This document shows positions 17,570 through 27,146 of a stretch of DNA of 64,000 bases, one piece after another. Each line of letters begins with the position of its first letter. Position 1 is the first letter of the stretch. Origin of the DNA: Lasioglossum baleicum. Taxonomy: Eukaryota; Arthropoda; Insecta; Hymenoptera; Halictidae. Position numbers and translations under genes: made by a program. The stretch lies in assembly GCF_051020765.1 (NCBI RefSeq), contig NC_134936.1:124001-188000 (forward strand). Reading direction: 5' to 3'. Below the pieces are notes generated by a model that worked only from the letters and a program-made list of their open reading frames with translations, had not been told where the DNA came from and did no database searches.

Positions 17570-19260
17570 TCAGTGGTGACAATTATAATAATTTATATTA
17601 TAAATTTTTTTCCCGTGGCCGCCTACGCCTCCGCGGCCGCCTCGTGCGGTACCACGGCCTCGTTCGGTACCACGGCCTCGTTCGGTACCACGGCCTCGTC
17701 CGGTACCACGGCCACGGCCGCGGCCACGCCGGTCCACCCCCTGCTGCTGCTGTTGTTATTGCGGCTGCTGTAGCTGCTGCTGTTGTTGTTGCGGCTGCTG
17801 TTGTTGCAGCTGTTGTTGCTGCGGCTGCTGCTGCTGTTGCTGGTGCAGCAACTGCTGCAGCCGCCGCACCTCGTTTTGTGCCTCAAGGAGGCGGTTGCGG
17901 GCCTCAAGGCGGCGGTTGCGGCGGAGCTCCCGTCGCCGTTCTTGCTGGAAATGTCGTAAGAGGTTAAAATTTTAAATGCAGGCACGAACTTGAAATGTAC
18001 GTTTTTTGGGGAAACTACTGTGTTCTACACAGGTAGTGATCGCCGACATTATTTTTTTATGACTGCGTCGACCACGCCGGGAGTTCAAAGAAAAGCCGAA
18101 CGTAGAGAAGGATAGCATGCAAATACGGATCGCGTGGCCGAAGCACCGGCACAGTTCAAACATAAATACAATGAATGCAAGCAACATTGTATTGCAAATT
18201 TTTTTTAACTGACCATATTTTGTGGCGGCAGCAGTGGTGGCCAATCAGCTACCGGCGGCGGAGGCGACGGCGGTGGTGTTGGCGGAGACGGCGGTGGCGG
18301 TGGCGGTGGCGGTGGCGGTGGCGGTGGCGGTGGCGGTGGCGGTGGCGGTGGCGGATACGGCTGCGGTGGTGGCAAAAATGCCACGCGCCTCTCCAACAAT
18401 ACAATTGGCACTGCAAATGAAACAAATAAAATTCAATGATTACACTGTCCGACAAATTTCAACTTTTTTAATGTTTCCTAATTACTGTTGGGTGGTTCTT
18501 ATAGAGTTTTTTCGCTGATTCCGAAGCTGTTTTCAATTTTTTTTCCTATACGCACAGTTTTTGAGAAACGTGACTTTATAAATAATCATATTTTGTACAC
18601 ATGTTTAAACAATCATAATGTATTAATTGGGTCTACAAAATCTTTTGCTGTAAAGAACAATTTAATATCTTTTATAATAACACCACAATATTTGTTTAAA
18701 CTTAAAAAATATGATATCTTTTTTAAGTCATGTTTCTCAACAATCTCAACAATTATGCGTGTAGAAGAAAAATCAAGGACAGATTCGGAATCAGCGCAAA
18801 AAACTCTATGAGAACCACCCAACAGTAATTAGGAAACAAATTTGATGTTGGATTATTAGTATATAAATAGTATATAGGGTAAACTGTAGAATGATTGGCA
18901 ACCTAATACAAAATCGTAGTAAAAATCTTTTTATCTTTTTTTGAAGCGAGCTAAACTTGCTATTATTATAAGCCAATAGAGATTTTTCAGCAAAATCAAA
19001 CAGTTTTACGAGCCATAAATCTTGTATTACAAAATATATACTCTCTTATGAAAACTTACAACGTTGCTTTGAAACATAAATAAGAAGCAATATAAAATGA
19101 TTTTCTATACCAGGGAATTTTTAATATTTGCCGTTTTGAATCAAAAGTGCCAATAACTACTACAGTGCCAGCAATATTACAGTTTACCCTACACACTTAT
19201 ATTTCTTCTCTAGAAAATATATACAGAAAATAACTTACATTGTGGATAGTTGTAATCCAT
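17570..19260 (-). CDS. Putative three-exon host gene: Pro-rich, coiled-coil, poly-Gln, RG-repeat protein
   Basis: Inferred exons: 19260-19239 (ATG, MDYNYPQ), 18410-18214 and 17944-17570. Splice sites look good: donor CAAT/GTAAGT, acceptor TTTCATTTGCAG, donor ATG/GTCAGT, acceptor ACATTTCCAG. The phases agree across both junctions. Exon 2 codes a leader (PIVLLERRVAFLPPPQPY) and a long Pro run with PPVADWPPLLPPQN. Exon 3 codes a charged helix (RRRELRRNRRLEARNRLL), a Gln/Leu-rich coiled coil and then GRGRG/TERGRG repeats resembling an RGG RNA-binding tail. A TAA at 17756-17758 interrupts the Gln tract, so the protein may end there (about 135 residues), or the gene is decaying. Both introns are short; intron 1 holds two MITEs. 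I do not recognise the family. The gene model is inference. Confidence 0.45.
17647..17870. repeat. 18-bp tandem repeat followed by CTG/TTG-rich tract
   Basis: 17647-17710 repeats CGGTACCACGGCCTCGTT about 3.5 times. 17740-17870 is an impure (CTG)n/(TTG)n tract. On the minus strand they code RGRGTE-type repeats and poly-Gln in the same frame, consistent with low-complexity coding sequence of the exon there. Confidence 0.85.
18291..18352. repeat. (GGTGGC)n hexanucleotide microsatellite, about 10 copies
   Basis: A nearly pure GGTGGC repeat. It codes uninterrupted proline on the minus strand in the frame set by the flanking splice sites. Confidence 0.95.
18473..18837. mobile_element. Foldback MITE in intron 1 of the Pro/Gln gene
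   Basis: Ends GTTTCCTAATTACTGTTGGG and its complement pair for about 60 bp. The interior also folds back (CGCACAGTTTTTGAGAAACG with an imperfect partner near 18740). No coding potential. Confidence 0.8.
18875..19191. mobile_element. TA-type MITE with TAGGGTAAACTGTA ends
   Basis: Left end TAGGGTAAACTGTA, right end TACAGTTTACCCTA. A TA duplication is possible if the element starts at GGG. The left end of the same family appears at 29967. It lies in the same intron as the MITE at 18473. Confidence 0.75.
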
Positions 19261-19426
19261 CTCGACCAACGATGTGTACTGGTCGACTGTCGAAGAACAA
19301 CTGAATTTTCAGTGTCGCCAGATGAGAGCCGAAACTCAAGTGAAGTTACAGAGAAAGTTTTAGGGGAAAGAAAAACCCCTTGTTGGGTCCACTCGGAAAA
19401 ACAGATGTGGGAAGTCCTTTAATTTA

Positions 19427-19576
19427 TTACTCAGGGCCTCTTTGTATTTGAAGGTTGCAGGCCTTCCACTTCTGACCGAAGTCAATGACAATGACCCGAG
19501 GACCGTTAAAATATTCCGGGACACTCTTAGTATCCTTCAACACTCGACTTAGTTTAGCAGATATTCCAACATATCT
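19427..19576 (-). CDS. Putative terminal exon of an unidentified host gene
   Basis: The minus strand has a pyrimidine-rich acceptor (CCAATTTGATAG) at 19577-19578. A 49-codon frame follows to TAA at 19427-19429, including KLSRVLKDTKSVPEYFNG and RVIVIDFGQKWKACNLQ, with AATAAA overlapping the stop. The reading is protein-like and non-repetitive. I do not recognise the family and found no upstream exon. It ends about 170 bp before the ATG of the Pro/Gln gene model on the same strand, so it may instead be 5' sequence of that transcript. Confidence 0.35.
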   Translation of the reverse strand, partial: RYVGISAKLSRVLKDTKSVPEYFNGPRVIVIDFGQKWKACNLQIQRGPE

Positions 19577-20214
19577 CTATCAAATTGGAAAAAATCTGTA
19601 ACACTAAGGATTGTTACATCTTTCAATACCTGTCGTTTTTCCCGACTCAACCTATTTCGATGAAACTTTCACAGTGCATATAATTGACACAGATCGACAA
19701 AACGTATTTTTTAAATTTTAAATATAGGCCCACATAAAAAAGTTGAAAATGCTAATTTTAGTATTTTTTCAACAATTCCAATTACATATTTGCAATTGGT
19801 TTCAGATTTTTAAAGTGAAAATCCTGCTCGTAAAAAATCAAAAATCTCAAAAAAATAGAAGAAATGCAGATTTCACATGGAAGTTATAGAGTGACAACAT
19901 TTATGTTGAAAGTTGTTAATTTTCAGTATTTTTTTATGGGACTTTCACTAACTTATTTCTGGCATTTCTTTGATTAAAATTACGCCAAACACGATATAAT
20001 TTCAACTGTATTTAGTGGTTTAATCGACGATGAAAGTTTAGAACACAACGAAGAACAGCGTATGGTAAATTCTTCGAACTCTGTTGAAGCTAATTTTCAC
20101 ATCATCAAAATTCTTGACTTCGAAAAATGATCCTATGGCCAGTTCTTCGGCGTTTTGGAACACTGTGTGTCGCTTCTAGCGCGCTAAATACAAGCCCCTT
20201 ATACATATTATCAA
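19577..20214. other. AT-rich sequence without recognised features
   Basis: No repeats of note, no supported exon; contains AAAATTGAAAA-type simple sequence. Confidence 0.5.
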
Positions 20215-20271
20215 GCTATGACAAGTCATAGCGGCGAGGTGCCATTGCCTCAAAAGAAAGAAAGGTCCTCG

Positions 20272-20604
20272 AAAGTAGACCTAGGAGACTCGCAAGCGAG
20301 CGAGCAACTAAAGTCTGTCCCAGTTAAGAAGGGACTTGTTTCGCGCAGCTCGACTGATCGCAGCGCCTTGCTGCGGGCCTCCCAACTCCCCTCATTGGCT
20401 CATGCTCGTTGTGCATTGGGAGTTCTACCAATCAGGGCGAACCTGCGCAGCGAACGACGCAAACCGGTCGTTATCCAGGTCCCTTCTTAACTGGGACAGA
20501 CTTTAGGCACCACTCGCAATAATGTATAGTAGTTTTGTAATGTTTATTGATACTAATCATAAGACTGTACTAATTTAACCAATAAACATGTTTAAAAAAA
20601 AAAA
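20272..20604 (+). mobile_element. Retroposed transcript fragment with poly(A) inside the 5S-like sequence
   Basis: Flanked by exact 15-bp copies of AAAGAAAGGTCCTCG (20257-20271, 20605-20619). It ends in AATAAA (20581-20586) and a 14-A tail, the hallmarks of LINE-driven retroposition. It carries a complete MITE (20308-20506), so the source transcript probably had that MITE in its 3' UTR. Confidence 0.85.
20308..20506. mobile_element. 199-bp MITE with about 30-bp TIRs
   Basis: Ends CTAAAGTCTGTCCCAGTTAA and its complement, matching for about 30 bp with one change. A TA duplication is possible. It has a GC-rich interior and lies inside the retroposed fragment. Confidence 0.8.
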
Positions 20605-20704
20605 AAAGAAAGGTCCTCGTGCGATCACCGGTCAAATGGCGCGGCGTCAAGCGTGATCAGCACTTGGGTGAGTGACCGCGCCTGGTTCACCGCGTGTTGT
20701 TGGC

Positions 20705-21449
20705 AAAACTTATAGCCACTGTGGGATTGTTTTCCCCCTCACCCTTCTGTTAGCCGCATGGTTTATCAGCAGTTTGGCCATTTGAACTTGTTTCTCTTAA
20801 AAACTTATTACAAATTAGTAGTAGTAAGTGGTATAGTTAACTGTAATGTTAACTATACTTTTTTTATGTTCTAGAAAGGCAGGGACCATTTAAAATCGAT
20901 TTTCGTAATCAATATTTAAATAACATTCAATTTAATCTTAACATTTAAGAAAAAGTTATAACAATAATTAGAAACTATATATTATACTACTTTCTATGCA
21001 CGGCATAAGGGAATATTAAATCATATCAAATCATATAATTATTAGAAAAAAAAATAAAATAAAATATAAAATAAAATATTTTGTGTAACTATGTAGGATG
21101 TTTATTTACATCTACACGTATGGGCCGAGCGATCTGTGTTTACATGCTGTCCTTCTCTACGTTCGCTCTCGATTGACCTCTCCCTCTTTCACCGTCTTCT
21201 GTTTCGCTCATCGAGATGTTTCGATGTCTCACAGCTTGACACGAATGCGTTTAGTTGGAACCGAACAATCGATTCGACAAGTCGGTTCCGCGTGTGCGCG
21301 TTCAACAATGATTGTTGAACGTTCTATAATAATATTAATTATTATTGTTTTTAGTTTTATTATTATTTCTATTTTTATTTTTATTTTTAGTTTTATCTTT
21401 ATTTTTATTTTTTTACTTATCGTAAAAGGTGTTGAGTGCAATCTTTATA
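20705..21449. other. No recognised gene; AT-rich with simple repeats
   Basis: Contains a hairpin plus T-run near 20831-20862 and A/T simple sequence at 21040-21080 and 21320-21420. Nothing else is supported. Confidence 0.5.
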
Positions 21450-21815
21450 CAGGGTGTCCCAAACTAAGTGTAAGTCCCGGAAATGGGAGGTTCCTGAGAC
21501 CATTCTAAGAGACATTTTCCTTTGCACCAATGTCAACTGCGGCTTTGTTTAGGAGTTATTAACGAAAAACACGGACCAATCAGAGCGCGCCCTGGGCCGC
21601 CGCGCCGTCACGATGCGATGTCACGGCGTACCGCGACACTCGCTTGCCGGCGCGGCTTGGCGCGCCGGGCCAGGGCGCGCTCTGATTGGTCCGTGATTTT
21701 CGTTAATAACTCCTAAACAAAGCCGCAGTTGACATTGGTGCAAAGGAAAATGTCTCTTAGAATGGTCTCAGGAACCTCCCATTTCCGGGACTTACACTTA
21801 GTTTGGGACACTCTG
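21450..21815. mobile_element. Palindromic mariner-type MITE, TA duplication
   Basis: Starts CAGGGTGTCCCAAACTAAG and ends in the complement with one change (CTCTG), flanked by TA on both sides. The arms pair for almost the whole 366 bp, including AGGAGTTATTAACGAAAA. Relatives: 36023-36212 (left half) and the right ends at 24113 and 55701. Confidence 0.85.
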
Positions 21816-22186
21816 TATAGTTGCGTTTCTCAAGTGAAATTGAAACGATTTTAGATTGCATGTTTTTCTCTCTCTCTCGTTCGATCAAGTATGATTCTTA
21901 GCGTCGAAATGAAAAAAAAAAAGAAAATTGAAATTCTATCTACTCTTCCGTGTACTAAAAATGGAAAGAGAACTGAAATGCACACGAAAATGAGCAAAAG
22001 TCTGAATAATAATAGTTGATTGTTAATTTAGGAAAAAAAGAAAGCATATTATGTTCTCTCACAAATAATACGAAGCGTAGCGTGTACTTTCCCGTGCGCG
22101 CGTAATATGTGGACGAGAAAAATTTCGAAGTTCCAGCAGCGTATTGCTTTCGTCTGCAGCGGCGTATTGCTTCTGTTCCAGCGGCG
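21816..22186. other. No recognised gene
   Basis: AT-rich sequence with a duplicated GCAGCG(GC)GTATTGCTT-type motif at 22136-22172 just before the next MITE. Confidence 0.4.
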
Positions 22187-22859
22187 CACAGTGGGACGAA
22201 TGTATCGAAATGCTGGACATCGCGTTTTGCATCCCTTTAAGTTTTTGTATCGCCTTGAGATTTTAAATATCCATGTTTTCAGTAGCATAGAATACGAATC
22301 TGAAGTCAAAAAATTTTTTGACCAACCAAAAAATTTTTTTTTCACATTGTTGGAAATAAGGAAAAATGACTCATTTATTTAGAAAATTCGCTAAAAACAG
22401 GATGTATTTTTATATCCTATAATTTTTCGGACATGTTCTGTTGACAATTCATACTGTTGAACCTCAGAAAATAATTGTTAAGTTAATATCATCAGATATC
22501 ACTGATTCATTACATTTATAGAATTTAATTTTTGTCAGATAGGTTGTTGGTTGTTGGTTGTTGTTCTAATTTTTTCTGAACATGCTGTACTTCATTTCCC
22601 GTAGATTTTTTCACGCTGATTTCAAATCTGGTCTCAAAATTTTTCTACAATCTCAGGATATTGCAAAATAGATTTCTTGAAATTCCACATGTTTAATGAA
22701 TTTTCTCAAGGTTAAAAAACGTTCGTACCATAATCTCCCTATTTTTCACATATTCTGCAAAGTTTCAGCTTTAATTTTTAAAAAATTTCATCGCTCTACC
22801 TCATTTCTATCGAAAGTTCTTTGATTTTGTCTCCGATTTGGACGAAAGGTCCCACTGTG
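22187..22859. mobile_element. Transib-like MITE with exact CGGCG duplication
   Basis: Left end CACAGTGGGAC, right end GTCCCACTGTG, with an 11-bp TIR only. Exact 5-bp duplication CGGCG at 22182-22186 and 22860-22864. The heptamer end and GC-rich CGNCG target fit Transib. No transposase frame. Confidence 0.8.
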
Positions 22860-22886
22860 CGGCGTTCTAGCCTCTTCGACGGACAA

Positions 22887-23060
22887 CATGCAGCCGAATA
22901 TTGCAAAACCATTGCTCGTAATCGTAAAAATAGGACTTTTGAGAATGATCGCATCCTAGATTGATCTTTCGTCTAGCGATTTTGACTACTAAAAAACCCC
23001 GTCTTTGCATTATTGAGAAATCAGAAGTCTAATCCCGGACCCTTGCAGTCCTCACGTACG
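22887..23060. repeat. Dispersed repeat shared with 33833-34010
   Basis: Both contain ATGCAGCCGAATA/ATGCTGCCGAATA, a TAGATYGATCTTT block and an AAAACCCCG(T/C)..TTTG..TTAT block in the same order. This shows common descent of an unidentified repeat. Confidence 0.6.
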
Positions 23061-23146
23061 TATACGTGATCTAGCGGTGTGTGCATAAGGATACACGAGA
23101 TATCTCGTCCATGGCATCGTTCGTTCGTCAAGAATCGGTGTTTTCG

Positions 23147-24113
23147 AGAATCATATGATTCTCGAAAAATCAATGCCGTATGGTTCTCGAAAAATCAATA
23201 TCTCCTTGGAAACGATTTCATTTGTTTTAAACGACGCCTTCATCGAATACATTGTACGCTGGGAGAGCACAGTTTCGCGCGGCATCGCGAAGAGCATCGA
23301 ACTCTTTCCGCGTCGAAGTAAGTAATTTCGTTCGATATCGATACGAGTTATAAAAGTGTGCTACGAGTTCAACAATTATGTGAAAGTATGGTGGTTGTAT
23401 GTGGTAGTCAAATGGATTTACGGCTGAATAAGTGAGTTTTTAATTCAATAAGTTTGTGCTTCTTCTATCGTTCGGGTAAAGTTGCCGATGATGTGGGTCC
23501 TCACTGATTTGGATGACTTTGAAATATGTTATAAATTCGATGTATTAAATATCTTTTTCCTTTGAAATAAAGCTCATCGAAATCGGCGAGGAGATAGTAT
23601 GTACATCGATCGATTTACAATTACAAATTTTTACAATAATATCGTCAACTAAAGCCGACCGACAAAAACTGTAATGGGAAATGTTGTTCAGAATCATGGT
23701 ATTGACAACATATCCAAAGATTATCGAAATCGGATAGGAAATAGTACATCGATCGATTTACAATTACAAATTTTTACAATAATATCGTAAACCAAAGCCG
23801 ATCGACAGAAACTGTAAAGGGAAATGTTGTTCAGAATCATGGTATTGACAACATATCCAAAGCTTATCGAAATTAGCGAGGATTCACATCATCGAGAAAC
23901 TTTTGTTCGTTACGACATCGCGGCGTGCCACCGACACTCGGCTGCCGGCGCGCCGGGCTGCACGCGTCTAGCTCGCGCTCTGATTGGTCCGTATTTTTCG
24001 TTAATAACTCGTTAACGAAGCCGCGGACGACATTTTTTCAAAGGAAAATGTCGCTTGAAATGATCCCAGGAACCTCCCATTTTCGGCTCCGGACCTAATT
24101 TTGAGACACCCTG
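23147..24113. repeat. Dispersed repeat; uninterrupted paralogue of the BEL-B target site
   Basis: Nearly identical to 41836-42222 joined to 55267-55701. The BEL-B insertion point corresponds to TTCGA at 23536-23540. Its right end carries the CAGGGTGTCTC-type mariner TIR, but no matching left TIR is seen. An internal segment of about 146 bp is tandemly duplicated here (about 23576-23868) and single in the other copy. Confidence 0.9.
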
Positions 24114-24329
24114 TATACATATAGCATATGTTAAATATATAAATTGTAAGTTATGCTTTACATGTACAATAAATATGGGCCAAATTGTATCTTGTTTGTT
24201 GTCATTCTAGTGAGAAAAATGTGACAGATATATTGGTAAAACTTCATTAAAAATAAGTGAAAAATAAAGAAGTTTCAGTATCGCACTGGTATTGTCTCGC
24301 CGATACGCTAAGGACTATACCTTATATAG

Positions 24330-25953
24330 TGTGACGTTGCAAATCGTGCGACGTCACTTCTCCGTGAATTACGGTTACCAAAGTAACCGAAAAACGGGAC
24401 TGAGCCGCCCCTCTCACGAGCCATGACACGGAATCACAGGATTCGAGAGCGTTCCCCGAGGAAATCCCATATTTATCGATCACCGATGATTGACATCTGT
24501 CGTACGCGCCGAGAACGGCCAAGTTACAGGGCCATAGTACGGGCACGAGAAACGTACCCCGACCGACCGAAGTTGCCCGAGGAGCAGATACAGTACCAGA
24601 CGACCCTACAAAAAAAGAACTGGCCGATATTGCGGAAGCCCCGTGCACGGGCAATTACGATTTGGACCGAGAGCACACGGGAAATCAACCCGGAGGCGTT
24701 GAAGGGACAGGAGCTTACATCGAACAGCTGGTTATCATGACCTTTCGTGATTCCGACGTCGCCTCCTCGCGCCAAAGCTCCGGCGTGGGTGGTGCGATCG
24801 CAGCCAAACGGAGGAGAACCTCCGATACGATTATTCGCGTTATGGTCTGGGGCCCAAGGACCTCATTAGGGACGATCCTGGTCGCTAGGATGTTGCACGC
24901 GCGCCACGCGCCAACCGGGAAAATTCGGCAACGAGTCGGGAGGGGGAACGAGGATCGAGTCGCCGCGCGATCGAGAATCGATGAGACACTGTCGCGCTGG
25001 CTCACGTTACGTTCGCACGTAGATCACGCAACTATCCAAACGCGCTACTTTACATCGCCAATTCACCTTCGCGATTCCCGTCGCACCGTAGTCCGAAAGT
25101 GCTCGTGAGAGTTTCCCGCTGGGATTATTCAAGTATTCGGCGGCGCCTACCTGCCCTGCAGCCGACTAGGACCGTTTTTCCGGAAGCCGTATCCGCGCAA
25201 ACGAAAGACAAGGCGAAACGGTAAGTCAGCCAGTGTTTCATCCGGTGTTCTCGCGAGGTGGCTCGACATTAATCGCGCGGGGCGGACGCTTCTCGTCTCG
25301 CCCTGGAATATTCGCGTATGCCGAGGTGCTAAGCGCCTCGTAATAGCGTCTCACGCCCGTCCGGGGCGTTTTGAGGTTAGGTTTCGGAGAGTTTTCCCCG
25401 GGTATTGCGAGTACGGAAGTTTCCTCGGAGGAGTCGCGTTCCGTGAGAATAATCTCTAAGAGTCTCGAATCCTGTGTCGCGTCGATTACCGAAACGTATC
25501 TGTGCGTACCGTGCGTGTAATCTCGGACCGCCGCGACAGTCCTTTTTCCGCGCCGTCCATCTGCGTTGCACGCGATCTCGTCGACCGCGAGTCTCTCGAT
25601 TCGCGGTCTTGCACGACGACTCTGACGCGTGTCAAAATTTGATACGACAACCGCGCAGCGAACCTCCATCAATCGCAATCTTGTATAAAGAGCGCGGGCT
25701 CTCGGGTCACGGCCACGAGGCCGTAACTTTGTAATCACTGACCGATTAAACATCTCGAGCCCATATCGTCGTGAGTTATTTCGATATTCCTGTGAGCTCA
25801 GTCCTGCCGTGAGGATCACCCGAACGTTCCTGTGTCCGAATCCTGTACCCCGCTTCGTGGTGCAATTCCCGTCCGCGTATTTCGAGGATTCGACTTTCAG
25901 ACCCGGCGTCTCTGGGTCTGGAGACAAAATCGCGTCTCGCGTGGCACTCTACA
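24330..25953 (+). mobile_element. Probable orphan LTR (U3-R-U5) of an LTR retroelement
   Basis: TATAAAG at 25684-25690, ATTAAA at 25745-25750 and a CTCTACA end at 25947-25953 are followed by a tRNA-Lys-like primer site. The CpG-rich sequence to the left fits a long U3; its left boundary (near TGTGACGTTGC, 24330) is a guess. Long frames here have no recognisable protein. Confidence 0.45.
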
Positions 25954-25959
25954 AGTGCC

Positions 25960-25971
25960 TGGCGCCCGAAC
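25960..25971 (+). other. Candidate tRNA-Lys primer binding site
   Basis: TGGCGCCCGAAC matches the first 12 bases of a tRNA-Lys-type primer site; the next bases do not. Its position after a TATA/ATTAAA/CA arrangement supports it. About 150 bp of leader follows before the carbonic anhydrase exon. Confidence 0.45.
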
Positions 25972-26127
25972 AAATCGTGAAATTTGATCCGTCGAATTCT
26001 CGGATTCCGTTGTCCCGGGCGGACCGCGCGTACTCGGCTAAACGCGGCCCGGCCTCCGTGCCTGTAAAGCCCGAGATTGATCCTTTTCACGGGCCTCTCA
26101 GCTCCGCGAAAAAGATCAACGTGACAA

Positions 26128-26345
26128 TAGAGTTGAAACGACGGCAATTCCAGCCTCCTGTTGTGAAGCTGCCTTAAGGTCTGCGTACTTGTTGTTGTAA
26201 TGGACGAAATGTGCTTCGAAAGCATCGTGAACACCATTCACTGTGTGCTCAGACGGCCAGTGAAAATGTATGTGGTCTAGGACATATGTCGCTGGTAACT
26301 CTCCTCCTTCCAGGAGGAAAGTGTCCTCGGAAAACCGTATCTCAA
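26128..26345 (-). CDS. Alpha-carbonic anhydrase, metal-site exon (partial)
   Basis: The acceptor (CTTTCTTTTTTTAG) is at 26346-26347. The exon reads EIRFSEDTFLLEGGELPATY, LDHIHFHWPSEHTVNG and FEAHFVHYNNKYADL. The HFHW pair and the His of EAHFVHYN are the three zinc ligands of alpha-carbonic anhydrases, and SEHTV carries the conserved Glu. The enzyme interconverts CO2 and bicarbonate. The first two bases complete a codon begun in the exon at 31868-32023, so the phases fit. The 3' end is unclear: after GIAVVSTLL the sequence merges into LTR-leader-like DNA. No C-terminal exon (GSLTTPPC region) was found, so the gene may be truncated. Confidence 0.75.
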
Positions 26346-26615
26346 CTAAAAAAGAAAGAAAAGAGACATTTTTCAAAAAGTTTTCAAAAACTAATCATAT
26401 GGAAAATCTATCCCGGTAAAATCAGTTGGATTTTTCATATGATGTAGCTTATGATCTACTGAACAAAAGGTGTATGGACACAAAGCTCAATAATGGACAG
26501 TTATCGAGTTATAATCAGTCAAACATGACAAATTCGAGCTGCCGAATACTCAAATCAGAGACCACCACAACAGGATCCAAATGAGTAATACATAATAACG
26601 CACACAAACACACAC

Positions 26616-26618
<3 letters not shown>

Positions 26619-26662
<44 letters not shown>

Positions 26663-26878
26663 GAGTCAAAAAATACTACGGGAGTGACGAACTGTGGGGT
26701 CCTTATCTCTGCTGTGACACGCAAAGATTTTTGTGAAAGATTTCTGTTCACAGACATTTTCAAGGTCATTTAAAATTCAAAAATACTGACACCACCTAAC
26801 AGATTTTGTGAAACCCTACTATTTACCACGTTTCTATTAGCTCGCTTTCTTGTCTGTCTGTCTGTTTGTTTGTTTGTT
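26619..26878. repeat. (GA)n and (TCTG/TTTG)n microsatellites
   Basis: (GA)n at about 26619-26658. TGTCTGTCTGTC then TTTGTTTGTTTG at about 26848-26878, followed by a conserved block (ACTTCCCGATGAGCTAGAG) related to one at 32876, where it follows (GACT)n. Confidence 0.85.
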
Positions 26879-27044
26879 CGGTACACATTTTGCAATTGAT
26901 TTTAAACTAACTTCCCGATGAGCTAGAGACTTGAAATTTTAAACATAGCTCAGAGCTGGATGACAATGCAATATTAAAAAAAAAATTTTTTTAAAGTCTA
27001 TGCGTTTAGGAGATATAAATTATTAATAATTTGAACCGTTGCAT

Positions 27045-27062
27045 CCCCCCCCCCCCCCCCCC
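27045..27062. repeat. Poly(C) run, 18 bases
   Basis: An uninterrupted run of 18 C just before the hAT MITE flank. A second C run (12) is at 40524-40535. Confidence 0.95.
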
Positions 27063-27146
27063 GCCACGTAAAGTAGTACGTCTTCGCGTTCAGCGTCCCC
27101 ACTCCACTGACCCGCTTCGCACCGAAAGAGCTCAGTGTGCGTTCGA

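Larger units (their letters stand above)
20215..20704 (+). pseudogene. 5S rRNA-derived sequence, interrupted
   Basis: 20620-20704 resembles the 3' two-thirds of insect 5S rRNA (GCGATCACCGG, CAGCACTTGGGTGAGTGACC and a final CACCGCGTGTTGTTGGC, which is exact to the 5S end). The 5' part (20215-20256) matches only loosely. The gene is split by the 333-bp insert at 20272-20604. After the 5S end there is no immediate T run; about 130 bp later a hairpin TATAGTTAAC/GTTAACTATA is followed by T7. It could be a 5S pseudogene or the head of a 5S-derived SINE. Confidence 0.65.

Noticed and set aside
24662..25108. 148-codon plus-strand frame
   Set aside because: No recognisable domain, overlaps a similar frame on the other strand, and lies in the presumed U3 region of an LTR.
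25238..25927. 229-codon minus-strand frame
   Set aside because: Arg/Ser-rich with no motif, in a CpG-rich block that has LTR-like promoter and primer-site signals on the other strand.
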